DNA of 64,000 bases, taken from Mauremys mutica (taxonomy: Eukaryota; Chordata; Testudines; Geoemydidae). Of this stretch, positions 34,350 to 44,275 are shown piece after piece; the first letter of the stretch is position 1; each line of letters starts with the position of its first letter. The position numbers and the translations under genes were made by a program. The stretch spans positions 65,678,768 through 65,742,767 of the forward strand of contig NC_059081.1 of NCBI RefSeq assembly GCF_020497125.1, given 5' to 3'. The notes under the pieces were generated by a model. It searched no databases and had not been told where the DNA came from. It saw nothing but the letters and a program-made list of their open reading frames with translations.

Positions 34350-35375
34350 CAGCCTATTCTAATCTTTCATACTCAGAATGCCACAGGGACAATGAGGGAC
34401 TCTGTTTAGGCTGTCAGGATGCATCGAGTACTTGGCTAGCTCCACAGCCACAGAAACAAAAAGACACCCACCAGGCTAGGTTGAAAGAAACCAAGGTTGT
34501 AAAATTGTTTCCCAGTTTCCTCAGGACAGCACCGCAGCATTGTTCCCCGCCGCTTCCCTCCGGGGGCCACCGCCATGCCACCCTTTCCTCAGGGTGCAAC
34601 AGCCAGGCCCCCGCCCCTGCTCTCCTCAGGGTGATTTACCTTAGAACAGAGCATCCGTGTTCTGGGTAGGTGTGAAGCCCTGGTGAGGACAGCAAGGAAC
34701 CAATCCATTCCTCTTTATAGCTGGTCCCGCTGACCACTTCCTGTTTAGCTTTGCCTGCCTAAAATCTTAACACGTATCCCTACCATTCCTATGTCTACTG
34801 CTTTGTGCGTACATCCCCTCACTATAGAACTAATTAAAAAATGTTTCAATTAACTTCTTATGACTCCTTGAAAACCATCTGTGTAATTTTGCATTCATTT
34901 CCTTTAATACCACCGACAGAATTATGTTCATCTGCCTGAAATACTTTGTTTATTGTTAATATCGCAAGACCTCATTTATGGATGTCATGGTCCGTTACCC
35001 AATTTTAATAGCGGCCAGCATCTACCCTGTATTTGTGTTTGCGTATTGTAGTAAATGGTGCTCTTGAGACATGGCAGAAAGGATTAGCCATCACGCCCAG
35101 GTTTAGCGAACACATGGCTCTAGAGGAAGCGTTTCCCACCGTGCTGAGTCAGGACATTATGCAATGTTTTCCAGTAAGATACTCCCTTGCAATTAGTTAG
35201 CAACACAACAGGCTGAGTGGAATGATGATGATTTGTTGTCAGGCAGGTGGCTGGACGCATCTTTACAAGTTATCAGCCTGATTCTCCACTGCCCTGCAGC
35301 TTGAGTAATTATTTAGCCCCCTATTCAAAAGGAAGTTTTAAAGGCTAGGCAGTCAGAATTCTCCACTCACACGGC
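34350..35375. other. Unassigned stretch
   Basis: 34400-34680 is moderately G+C-rich with overlapping short frames. 35060-35290 is unique-looking sequence without repeat features. No gene recognised. Confidence 0.4.
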
Positions 35376-35379
35376 TTAC

Positions 35380-35784
35380 AGACAGCCCCCCAACCTGAAG
35401 CAAATATTCACCAGCAACCGCACACCACACAACAGAAACACGAACCCAGGAACCTATCCTTGCAACAAAGCCCATTGCCAACTCTGTCCACATATGTATT
35501 CAAGTGACACCATCATAGGACCTAATCACATCAGCCACACCATCAGGGGCTCATTCACCAGCACATTTACCAACGTGATATATGCCATCTTGTGCCAGCA
35601 ATGCCCCTCTTCCATGTACATTGGCCAAACTGGACAGTCTCTACGCAAAAGAATAAATGGACCCAAATCTGACCTCAGGAATCATAACATCCAAAAACCA
35701 GTGGGAGAACACTTCAACCTCTTTAACCACTCAGTGACAGACTTGAAGGTGGCAATTTTGCAACAACCAAAAAAAAAAGCTTAA
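35380..35784 (+). pseudogene. Penelope-like element ORF fragment, GIY-YIG endonuclease
   Basis: The frame is open from about 35380 without a start codon; the first ATG is 35494, but homology begins upstream, so 35494 is not the true start. Reading N to C: a Cys/His cluster with spacing C-x4-C-x2-C-x-H just before 35494 (the zinc-binding motif preceding the nuclease in Penelope-like elements), then 'NVIYAILCQQCPSSMYIGQT' holding the paired I-Y and Y-I-G of a GIY-YIG fold, then a basic LRKR segment, and 'GEHFN' with the catalytic-region glutamate. The frame ends in a lysine run caused by a poly(A) stretch at 35769. The reverse-transcriptase half is absent, so this is a 5'-truncated copy. In an active element this domain nicks DNA during integration. 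Confidence 0.85.
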
Positions 35785-36084
35785 AAAACAGACTCCAAAG
35801 AGAGACTGCTGAACTTGAATTAATGTGCAAATTAGATACAATTAACTTAGGTTTGAATAGAGACTGGGAATGGTTGGGTCATTACACTAATTGAATCTAT
35901 TTCCCCATGTTAAGTATATTCACACCTTCTATGGGTCATCTTGATTATCACTTCAAAGGTTTCTTTCTCTCTCCTTCTGATGATAGCTCATCTCAATTGA
36001 TTGGCCTCTTACAGTTGGTATGGCTACTCCCACCTTTTCATGTTCTCTGTATGTATAAATATCTTCTGTGTGTTCCATTCTATG

Positions 36085-36126
36085 CATCCGATGAAGTGAG
36101 CTGTAGCCCACAAAAGCTCATACTCA
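36085..36126 (+). ncRNA. Degenerate hammerhead ribozyme motif
   Basis: ccgatga (36088-36094), stem II gtgagc/gcccac with one A-C mismatch around tgta, then aaaa where GAAA is required, and a stem III with one mismatch (gc/ac). It lies at the 3' end of the Penelope fragment, the expected place, but the changed GAAA box and stems argue it is inactive. Confidence 0.55.
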
Positions 36127-36148
36127 AATAAATTTGTTAGTCTCTAAG

Positions 36149-36278
36149 TATCAGAGGGGTAGCCGTGTTAGTCTGGATCTGTAAAAGCAACAAAGAATCC
36201 TGTGGCACCTTATAGACTAACAGACGTTTTGCAGCATGAGCTTTCGTGGGTGAATACCCACTTCTTCAGATGCAAGTC
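36149..36278. mobile_element. Penelope-derived short insertion nested in another copy
   Basis: 130 bp from tatcagaggggtagccg to 'agatgcaagtc', flanked by the 12-bp duplication ttagtctctaag (36137-36148 and 36279-36290). It is the same unit as at 28512-28636 (minus). Its minus strand is homologous along its ribozyme half to the 3' terminus of the host Penelope copy. Confidence 0.88.
36231..36270 (-). ncRNA. Hammerhead ribozyme-like motif, cleavage site changed
   Basis: On the minus strand: an intact CTGAAGA box (36269 to 36263), a perfect 6-bp stem II gtgggt/acccac, GAAA (complement of 36242-36245), and stem III gc-tcat-gc. The residue at the cleavage position (17) is G, complement of C36232, which hammerheads do not normally cleave. 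The fold is otherwise the best preserved in the window. Confidence 0.65.
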
Positions 36279-36423
36279 TTAGTCTCTAAGGTGTCACAGG
36301 TACTCCTGTTCTTTTTACTAGTGACAGCATAGTACATCTACTTGGCACAGGATGAGTGCATAAGACGGTCAAGAGTCAGGCCCTATATATTTAGGGCTCA
36401 TTAATCCTTGCCCAAATTCAGCT

Positions 36424-37416
36424 AGAATCATAGAATCTCAGGGTTGGAAGGGACCTCAGGAGGTCATCTAGTCCAACCCCCTGCTCAAAGCAGGACCAAA
36501 CCCAACTAAGTCATCCCAGCCAGGGCTTTGTCAAGCCTGACCTTAAAAACCTCTAAGGAAGGAGATTCCACCACCTCCCTAGGTAACCCATTCCAGTTCT
36601 TCACCACCCTACTAGTGAAAAAGTTTTTCTTAATGTCCAACCTAAACCTCCCTCTCTGCAACTTGAGACCATTACTCCTTGTTCTGTCATCTTCTACCAC
36701 TGAGAACGGTCTAGATCCATCCTCTTTGGAACCCCCTTTCAGGTAGTTGAAAGCAGCTATCAAATCCCCCCTCATTCTTCTCTTCTGCAGGCTAAACAAT
36801 CTCAGTTCCCTCAGCCTCTCCTCATAAGTCATGTGCTCCAGCCCCCTAATCATTTTTGTTGCCCTCCGCTGGACTCTCTCCAATTTATCCACATCCTTCT
36901 TGTAGTGTGAGGCCCAAAACTGGACACAGTACTCCAAATGAGGCCTCACCAGTGCTGAATAGAGGGGAATGATCACATCCCTCGATCTGCTGGAAATGTC
37001 CCTACTTATACAACCCAAAATGCCATTAGCCTTCTTGGCAACAAGGGCACACTGTTGACTCATATTCAGCTTTTCATCCATTGTAACCCCTAGGTCGTTT
37101 TCTGCAGAACTGCTGCCCAGCCATTCGGTCCCTAGTCTGTAGCAGTGCATGGGATTCTTCCGTCCTAAGTGCAGGACTCTGCACTTGTCCTTGTTGAACC
37201 TCATCATATTTCTTTTGGTCCAATCCTCTAATGTGTCTAGGTCCCTCTGTATCCTAGTCCTACCCTCCAGCGTATCAACCCTCCTCCCAGTTTAGTGTCA
37301 TCTGCAAACTTGCTAAGGGTGCAGTCCACACCATCCTCCAGATCGTTAATGAAGATATTGAACAAAACCGGCCCCAGCACCGACCCTTGGGTCACTCCAC
37401 TTGATACCGGCTGCCA
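36424..37416 (-). mobile_element. 5'-truncated CR1 LINE
   Basis: About 1 kb. The 3' end is at 36424 (on plus 'agaatcatagaatctcaggg', the CR1 terminal repeat). The body is the last third of ORF2 and a short 3' UTR containing 'ggttggaagggacctcagga'. The truncation at about 37416 lies inside the reverse transcriptase, upstream of the FADD box, as usual for CR1. Very similar to the copy at 51330-52417. Confidence 0.93.
36506..37308 (-). pseudogene. CR1 ORF2 C-terminal region (reverse transcriptase), broken
   Basis: A 233-codon open stretch (37207 to 36506) covers the RT thumb and C-terminal region, with '[20 protein letters not shown]', '[15 protein letters not shown]', '[14 protein letters not shown]' and '[20 protein letters not shown]', ending at the natural stop near the 3' UTR. 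The catalytic F-A-D-D box is encoded at 37308-37297 but in another frame, because one base is lost near 37283 compared with the copy at 51528. In an intact element this protein performs target-primed reverse transcription. Confidence 0.9.
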
Positions 37417-37684
37417 ACTAGCTAGCTAGAGATGGTCTTAGTGTAACTATAGGTACAGGGCAGGATGGGTCAGGAGAGGCTGGACCAGATATGCATGTTG
37501 AGACACATACTACTGATCCTTTAAAACAGAGCAGCTGGGTATTACATGATATGAACTATCAGGCTGGGGTTCAACCCACAGGCCCATGGGCGCCATGCAG
37601 GAAAGTTAGATGTGAAAAGTGGGACCTGCCAACTAGTGCTATCTAGATATTTTGCACTACTGACATGAAGAGACACTAGAGAGG

Positions 37685-37895
37685 TAGCATGGGCCGATGG
37701 GTGGAGCACTGGACTGGAATCAAGAGACCTGGATTATATTCTTGCCACTGACCTGATTCCCCTCCAACCTACTTCTGTGTTGTCTGTTTAGCATGTAAAC
37801 ACTGTGGGACAGAAACTGCCTCTTTATGTGTATTTGTATAGCAAAATAGGGCCCTGATTTCAGTTGGGGCCCATCAGTGCTCCTATAATACCAAC
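37685..37895 (+). mobile_element. MIR-type CORE-SINE
   Basis: 'gggtggagcactggactgga' and 'caagagacctggattatatt' (head), then 'tttagcatgtaaacactgtg', 'gtatttgtatagcaaaatag' and 'ggccctgatttcagttgggg' (tail). Central part shortened. Confidence 0.78.
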
Positions 37896-39595
37896 AGTCA
37901 AAATAAAAGTTGGAAGAAGGGGCTTTCTGTGCCCCTTTCCCCTCTAACTTTCCCCGACAACACAGAGCAAGAGTCAACTCAAAATATTCTTCAATGGTTG
38001 AAAGATTTTTAAGTGGTTTCATTTTATTTTATTCTGTTTGGTTTTATTCTTCCCAAAAGGAGGTTATGGTTTTAAACTGCATTAATGACAGTTGGCGCTG
38101 GTTCTACATTGGTATTGTACGAAGCTGGCCTGGCTACTAGACCGGTAGATCTCCTATGTATCTTTAAGTAACCATGGTGATAGAAGAGGGATTACTTCCA
38201 AAATTCAGCCAGGACATTGTAGCAGGGATAAGAAGGGGCATCTTGACTTCAGTTGGTTACCACTCACTACCAACTCTGCAGCCACAGTTAGTCCAACTGA
38301 ATTTGATGCCTACAGATCATCTACAGTGTATCTCTATGTCTGCCTGGCAACATACATACCAGTACTGACTTTTTCATGTGTCTGTCAAGCTCACTTGCAT
38401 AACCATCCAACCTACGGCATGCAGGGCTTTGAGTCTGGTGCATGTAAACTCTTTGAAATGTGTACAATTTGGATAGGAGGATTTCTTGTATGCTGTCGGC
38501 ACATCCCAAAATCAGGGATAAAAAAAAGTCATAACAACCCCCGCAGGCTAGAAGAGTTTCTGCTTATTGTGTCTACAGAGCCACTGCCTGGAAGCCTGAA
38601 GGCCAATTTCACACCAATCCACTCATTAAATAACTAGATCCACACTGTACAGACTAGGGTGAAATGCAGACAACGACACTTGATCTCCCTACGCAGATCA
38701 CGGCACAAAGGAAACAAACCTCCAAAATGTTATTTTAAAATTGCAGTTTCCTAAATGGTAATAAACATCTTGTACTTTCTTGCTGTATTTTCTTTCCCTC
38801 ACCAGCTGTCCTTGCCAGGTTTTTCGCTGGCTCAGTCCTGCGTGGAATCAATAATTTGAACTAAACCCCAAAGGGCAGTAATATTCGAGCCAGCCAATAT
38901 TATCTCGGAATGGCTCGTGACACTGATTCTTCATGAATTCACAATTTTATTTATTTAGCAGCTATCACGCAGGAGAATGACAATGTATTACTGATTGTCA
39001 AGCTGTTTAATCTATTTTCCTTCTTAAAGAAGAGGGATCTCTAACAAAGAGGAGAAACATGCAGTGCTCAATGCCCCTGCTTTCCTCAGTGGCATAGTAA
39101 AGAAATGAGCTAATATCAGCGACACCAACAGCCCTAACAGTACCTACTATATGATAAGATAAGAACAGGTTGTCACATTGAAATGACTTGGTTTGAAAGC
39201 GGAACGCGGAGTGCTGCACTGAAAAACCAAATACTTAAGTAAGATGTAACAAACATATTTATTAGATGAACAGCCTTTAAAAAAGGACACCATCAGCTTG
39301 AAAACTAGTCACTTTTGGGTACTAAGTCTATAAGTGTTTATGATTTTACAATTACAGCTTTATATAGTTTCTGAAGTTTTTCTCTCCCTGGTGGTGCCTG
39401 AAAGACCCCCACACAAACAAAGTGATTATACAGGAAAATGGGCCATATGCAAAGAACCCAGAGACTCTGCCACTCCTGCTCAGGGGGAGCAGCACTTTGA
39501 CCCCCATTCTGTAATCAAAGGGACTTTTCACAAAGTACCGACCAACCAGAAAATCTATTAAAAATGAAATAAAAATCACTTCCTCTCAATGTTGT
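37896..39595. other. Unique sequence, no gene seen
   Basis: No recent repeat. 38800-39010 is unbroken A+T-rich sequence with homeobox-like words (attaatttg, tttatttattta, tttaatc) and reads like a conserved non-coding element, though conservation cannot be seen here. Confidence 0.4.
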
Positions 39596-39600
39596 ATGTG

Positions 39601-39745
39601 ATGCTGTTGTAGTTGCATTGGACCCAGGATATTAGAGAAACAAGGAAGAAGGGCTCCGTGTAGCTTCAAAGCTTGTCTCTCTCACCAACAGAAGCTGGTC
39701 CAATAAAAGATATTACCTCACCCACCTTGATGTTCTCTCTACACA
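39601..39745 (+). mobile_element. Rearranged Penelope-like remnant
   Basis: 39601-39644 ('tgttgtagttgcattggacc', 'caggatattagagaaacaag') is the inverted outer end of the family seen at 10949-11325. It joins directly to the hammerhead-like half ('gggctccgtgtagcttc', 'aaagcttgtctctctcacc') and tail ('agaagctggtccaataaaag', 'atattacctcacccacc'). The outer end that should follow on the right is missing. Confidence 0.6.
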
Positions 39746-39944
39746 GTTTTAGGTAGTATAATCTAAGGTGCTGCTTTTAATGCGTTTTATTAAAGGTGCT
39801 GTAATGAAGTCTCCAATAGAGGGATGATTTTTAAGTTGACGATGTCTTTTATAATTTCTAGCAACTACGATATAGGGTTGGTTTTCAGAACCACATTCCA
39901 ATTTTATCTACTGTACCTACCCCGGGTGAACTTACATGGTCCCG

Positions 39945-40135
39945 GTTAACACAGTGTCTGAGTACTTCACAGTGCAATGTGTTTATCCTCACAGCAACCC
40001 TGGGAGGTTGGGCAGTGCTATTATTAATTACTATTTACAGGTGGGGAACTGAGGCACAGATGTGCTCATAGAGGTAACTGAACTTAGGTCTCAGGTTCCA
40101 AGCCAGCACCCTCACCACTGGACCCTCCTTTCATT
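39945..40135 (-). mobile_element. MIR-type CORE-SINE
   Basis: 'gtatttatcctcacagcaac'-like start ('tttatcctcacagcaaccct'), then 'atttacaggtggggaactga', 'ggcacagatgtgctcataga' and 'agccagcaccctcaccactg': reverse-complement MIR, old. Confidence 0.75.
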
Positions 40136-40314
40136 TCAGCTTCCAGATAAATATCAAATGGATGCTGCAGGGAAAACAAAATTCAAAGCTTTAGGAACAA
40201 ATCCCCAACCAGTGAAAGTCACCATAGCTCCATCCAGTCAAAGGCCAATATGCCAATTTAAGCTTACCGGCTTTCAGGTTCCAATCTTACCTAGCTTTGC
40301 TCATCCAAGTACTT

Positions 40315-40450
40315 ACAGGAGTGCCATTATTACTATTTGCACTGCAGTAATGTCTAGAAAACCCAGTGAGGGGCCCATTGTGTTAGGTGCTGTATACATA
40401 TACAGGAAACCAATTGTCCCTGCCTCAAAGAGTTTACAATCTAATATGGG
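40315..40450 (-). mobile_element. MIR-like SINE tail
   Basis: 'attactatttgcactgcagt', 'cattgtgttaggtgctgtat' and 'tcaaagagtttacaatctaa' are the reverse complement of the tail seen at 32850-33125. Confidence 0.7.
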
Positions 40451-40459
40451 ACTAGTGAT

Positions 40460-42690
40460 CCCAAGTAAGGATTAGTCACTTGAACAGCAGTCTGCAGGGT
40501 CAGGCATTTATATGGCATCTAGGTATAATTCATATGAAAGGCAATGTAACAAAGAGGCTAATGATTAAAAAAGATCTATATGCCAGAGCACTTCCAATAG
40601 CACAGAAAAATAAAAGCCAAAAAATATGTTACATGCAAGCGTTTTGAAACCCATCAGACAGTCTAACTCCAGCAGGAGTGTTTTGCACAAGCACATGGGA
40701 AGAGAGATCCCAGAACTACCACAGAGGACCTGCCTGCTTCAGAGGCATATGACAGTCGAGACATGCTTGTTTGATCTCTTGGGAAGAAAGCTTATGGCAA
40801 TGAAATGCTCACACACAGCATTCCCTCTGAGGCGGCTTCGGTCCAGTGGTGCTTATATTCATCAGAAGGAGATATTGAGAGAGAAAAGGAAAACAAGGAC
40901 ATCTCTTTAGAAATGTGATAAAACTAGGGGGAGGGAGATATATCATCTGCACATTAAATATTCTTTAACAGTAACCTCTTCAAGTTATTCCAAGTAGAGC
41001 TGATCAGAAATTTCTTTCCTCTTGCAGAAAATTCCCCCCCAAATTAAATGTTTTCACAGAAAGTTTCAGGAGAATGTTTCCAGCTGAAAACGGAAAAGTT
41101 TTTGCTTTTCAGGTTTTTGTTTTCCAGTGGAATATACAGACAGAGAGAGAAATCAGATACTTTCTGCAAATATTTTCAATGAGTCAAAAATCCTGTTTTC
41201 TGTTGAAAAAAATTTTAGTAAAGAGAAAATCACTGGAGGGTCATACTGCAGGAGGGTGACTGTGAAAAAAAAACTTGTCTGTCTAATATCCTGGGTCCAA
41301 CAGGGCTACAACACTGCAAAAATCTTAGTGTGACATACAAAGGGGAAAAGAAGAAGACTATGCCAACGGCATTGACTTTCCCATTGGGTGGGAGAGAAAG
41401 TCACAGTAATTGTCCCTTTAACTGCAACAGAAACTCATTCTCTCTAATAGGGCTTAGGAACCTCCCTCCCCTAAGCCTCCATTTCTGCTATTACTGAAGT
41501 CAATGGGAGGTTTGCCATTGACTCCAATAGAGGCAGAATGAAGCTTACTTCAGATCTCCTCCTCAAAGGCAGGGGTGTTTTCCTTAGCCAGAATTGGGTT
41601 CAGGCTTTAAGCAAAGATTGCAGGTGGGTTAAGTTCATTCATATTCCTTTGTGCTGGCTCACTCACCCTTAGTGACTAGAGGAATGAAATAAACTGAAAT
41701 CATCATTTTATCTTACAAGTCAACGGAGCTCTAAATTACCTTCAAATCTGAGGTCAACTCTCCCCTTCTGACTGTACACGGACTTCTTATGGCATTTGCT
41801 GGGGATAGATTGAAACTGTACTGCAGCTTGATTTTCAGTTTAGGATAGGAGCATTAATATTTTATAAGAAGTTCAGCGTAGCCCCTGTAGAACTATCCTT
41901 TGCACCTTTATACCACAAGAGCTCAGAACTTCTCTATCGCCGGTTCTTCTAAAGGCCTACTCGATGCAACACAGGGAAAGAATGTATACTAACAACCTCT
42001 GTGAAAGGCCTGCTGAGGTAAGAATGAGAATGTTTGCACTGAAGGCCTCTGCATGGCAGCGAGTGCATGCTGGTTATAATGGTAAAGGAACTCAGGCCTT
42101 ATCCGGAATGTACGAGATTTCTTAAGATCTACCAGTTTGTACAACCAGTCCTTTCTTATTGGCCAGTCTGGCTTTAAGATAAAGATGAGCTTGACCCGTT
42201 TTCCTTGCACTAGCCTTTTCCCAGCAGCAGAGCTGCAGATTGGCTTGATGCCCCTAAAGGGCATCCAGTGAGGAAAGCCTGGACAACAAAGGAAGGATTC
42301 TGCAGATAGAATATAGCTGTGATTTGTATATACCTGACATTTATATGTTACAATGGAAGGCCGTTATAAATGCGCATAGGGTGAACATCAATCCTGTACA
42401 GAGGGCCAGTGCAAGACCGATGGCATCGCTTACATCCCATTTCAGGGATTAATTGGTGCACAGGATTTTTAATGGCCCTCTGCACAGGGTGGAATTTCAT
42501 CCACAGAGAGACAAAGCAGAGAGATACTTGGTGGTCTAGGCTGGTACAGATTAAACAGTGGTATAGTGATTAAAAAAAAAAAAAAAGTGGGAAAACTAAC
42601 CTAAACTTCATCTTCACTAAATGAGAAGTGGGTACACTCTGTTTCCCCCCACAATCGCTCTCATAATATCCAGAGAGGGGGATACACACT
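40460..42690. other. Unassigned A+T-rich stretch
   Basis: Contains 41276-41335, a fragment of the Penelope outer end ('taatatcctgggtccaacag', 'ggctacaacactgcaaa'), and an AAGTCAATGGG-core palindrome at 41487-41535. No gene recognised; frames below 140 codons are non-descript. Confidence 0.45.
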
Positions 42691-42693
<3 letters not shown>

Positions 42694-42724
<31 letters not shown>

Positions 42725-42735
42725 ATATATATATA
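42694..42735. repeat. (CA)n-(TA)n microsatellite
   Basis: About 14 CA units followed by about 6 AT units; a compound dinucleotide microsatellite, likely polymorphic. Confidence 0.95.
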
Positions 42736-42830
42736 AGATTACACATACAGCAGTTCAGGTGGAACAATCTAGGAATCAGTCCTGCAAGCACAAAACATTT
42801 AAGCTTGGGCTTAACTTTAACCACGTGAGT

Positions 42831-43162
42831 CAGTGGTCCCCAACGCGGGGGCATCTTAATGCGCCCGCGTCCTACCCCCAGGACAGCACCCGCCAAAATG
42901 CCGCCGAATTTCAGCGGCATTTCGGCAGCGACGCTTCTCGATGATGACGCTTGTCGCTGACAAGTAATGTCATCGAGAGGCGTCGCTCCCAAATTTCGGC
43001 GGGGACGCCTCTCGATGACGTCGCTTGTCGATGGCAAGCGGCGTCATCGAGAAGCATCGCTGCCGAAATGCCGCCAAAATTCGGCGGCATTTTGGCGGGT
43101 GCTCCACCGCCGCAGTGGTCCTTCGGCTGGCGCCCGCCAGCCAAAAAGGTTGGGGACCACTG
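42831..43162. mobile_element. Fold-back non-autonomous hAT element
   Basis: 332 bp with 14-bp perfect terminal inverted repeats (cagtggtccccaac / gttggggaccactg) and an 8-bp target duplication with one mismatch (acgtgagt 42823-42830; acatgagt 43163-43170). The interior is G+C- and CpG-rich and is itself inverted: 42901-42946 pairs with 43044-43088, and 'gaggcgtcgctccc' faces 'ggggacgcctctcgatgac'. Frames on both strands (up to 115 codons) are consequences of this composition. It sits inside an older palindromic repeat. No transposase. Confidence 0.9.
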
Positions 43163-43239
43163 ACATGAGTGGACCCATAGACTTCAATATTTAAAATTAA
43201 GCCCATGAGTAAGAGCTTGGCTGGACACTCAAACTCCAA

Positions 43240-44180
43240 CCTAAATCTGTTTCTTTATTCTGTAATGTTCCTTTTTTTGCTATCAAGGAAAATTAGATTT
43301 ATTTTTCAGTGCTGAATGCAATCAGTTGGCTGTTTGTTTTCGCTCCCACTAAGAGTAAGCACAAGTAATTGTTGTTACGTGTGTTTCAATGACTATCTTT
43401 TAGGAGTATTTATCTAAGAAAAGTTTATACAACCTATAGAAAATTATTTTGCAAAAATAAAAAAGTCATCTCTGCAGCTCCTGAAATTCATGTCTGTATT
43501 TTCAACTCTTCCCTCCTCCTCACCCACAAAGCATCCATTTTAGATAAACCTCCAGAATAGCCAAAGGATATATACTGAACTTAGGTTTGATTTGGAATAT
43601 CCAAATTTCAAACAAACCGTCTCTCCTGAGATTGCTTTTGTTTGTTTGTTTGGAAATTCAATAAGCAGCAAAGCTTCGGTTTACATTTTGCTGCATGCCA
43701 TTTATGTTTTAACGTAGAAACAAACCTTTTGCTACAAGTTTAAATAAAAGAGAAGCAAGAAAAATGAAATTCAGTCTCTGGGCACCACATACGATTAAAA
43801 TGTTGGATAGAGCAGTGCTGTGATGTGATCTCATATGTGATCTTATTTCTTTGAACAAGATGCAATTATAGAAGATAATCCACAATGTGGCTTTTTGTTG
43901 TTGTGTTATTTTGCTTTTCCACTCTGCCAGGATAAAAGTACAGACAGAGAGAGTCACTGGAAAGACTATGGATAAACACAAGTGGTAACATACTAACACC
44001 TGCCCAAAAAAACTGAAAAATAAAATAAAATTTGAGAAATCTTGAAATATTTTGAATCAGCATTTACTCAGTGAAATGTCACTTCAAATCAACATTTTAT
44101 AAACAAAACACTGTTTCAAAACATTTGAAATGTTTAAACGTAAATTAATTTTTCAAATTATAACCCTCTGCAAAGAGGCT
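43240..44180. other. A+T-rich unique sequence
   Basis: Nothing recognised beyond poly-purine runs. Confidence 0.4.
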
Positions 44181-44275
44181 GTACTTAAGCATGTGCCTAA
44201 CTTTAAGCAAGTGAGTAGTTCCATTGAACTTGGTGCTTAAGCAAGTCTACTCATATGCTTAAGCACTTGCCAATA
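44181..44275. repeat. Palindromic repeat (GTGCTTAAG family)
   Basis: 'gtacttaagcatgtgcctaa' is complemented by 'catatgcttaagcac', with 'aagcaagtgagtagttccat' facing 'caagtctactcat'. Related to 16201-16307 and 48811-48953. Confidence 0.65.

Larger units (their letters stand above)
35380..36330 (+). mobile_element. 5'-truncated Penelope-like retroelement
   Basis: The GIY-YIG frame is followed by about 350 bp of 3' sequence and then the family terminus: a hammerhead-like block at 36085-36126, 'aataaatttgttagtctcta', and 'ggtgtcacaggtactcctgt'. The terminus is interrupted by a second Penelope-derived insertion at 36149-36278 flanked by 12-bp duplications. A truncated copy of the same terminus lies on minus at 60101-60160. 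Confidence 0.85.

Noticed and set aside
36528..36746. Plus-strand 72-codon frame and its counterpart at 52080-52301 (minus)
   Set aside because: Antisense shadows of CR1 reverse transcriptase; they recur because both CR1 copies carry the same sequence.
42690..43239. Multiple frames of 70-115 codons on both strands
   Set aside because: All lie across the fold-back hAT element, whose inverted structure makes mirror-image frames; one runs into the CA microsatellite.
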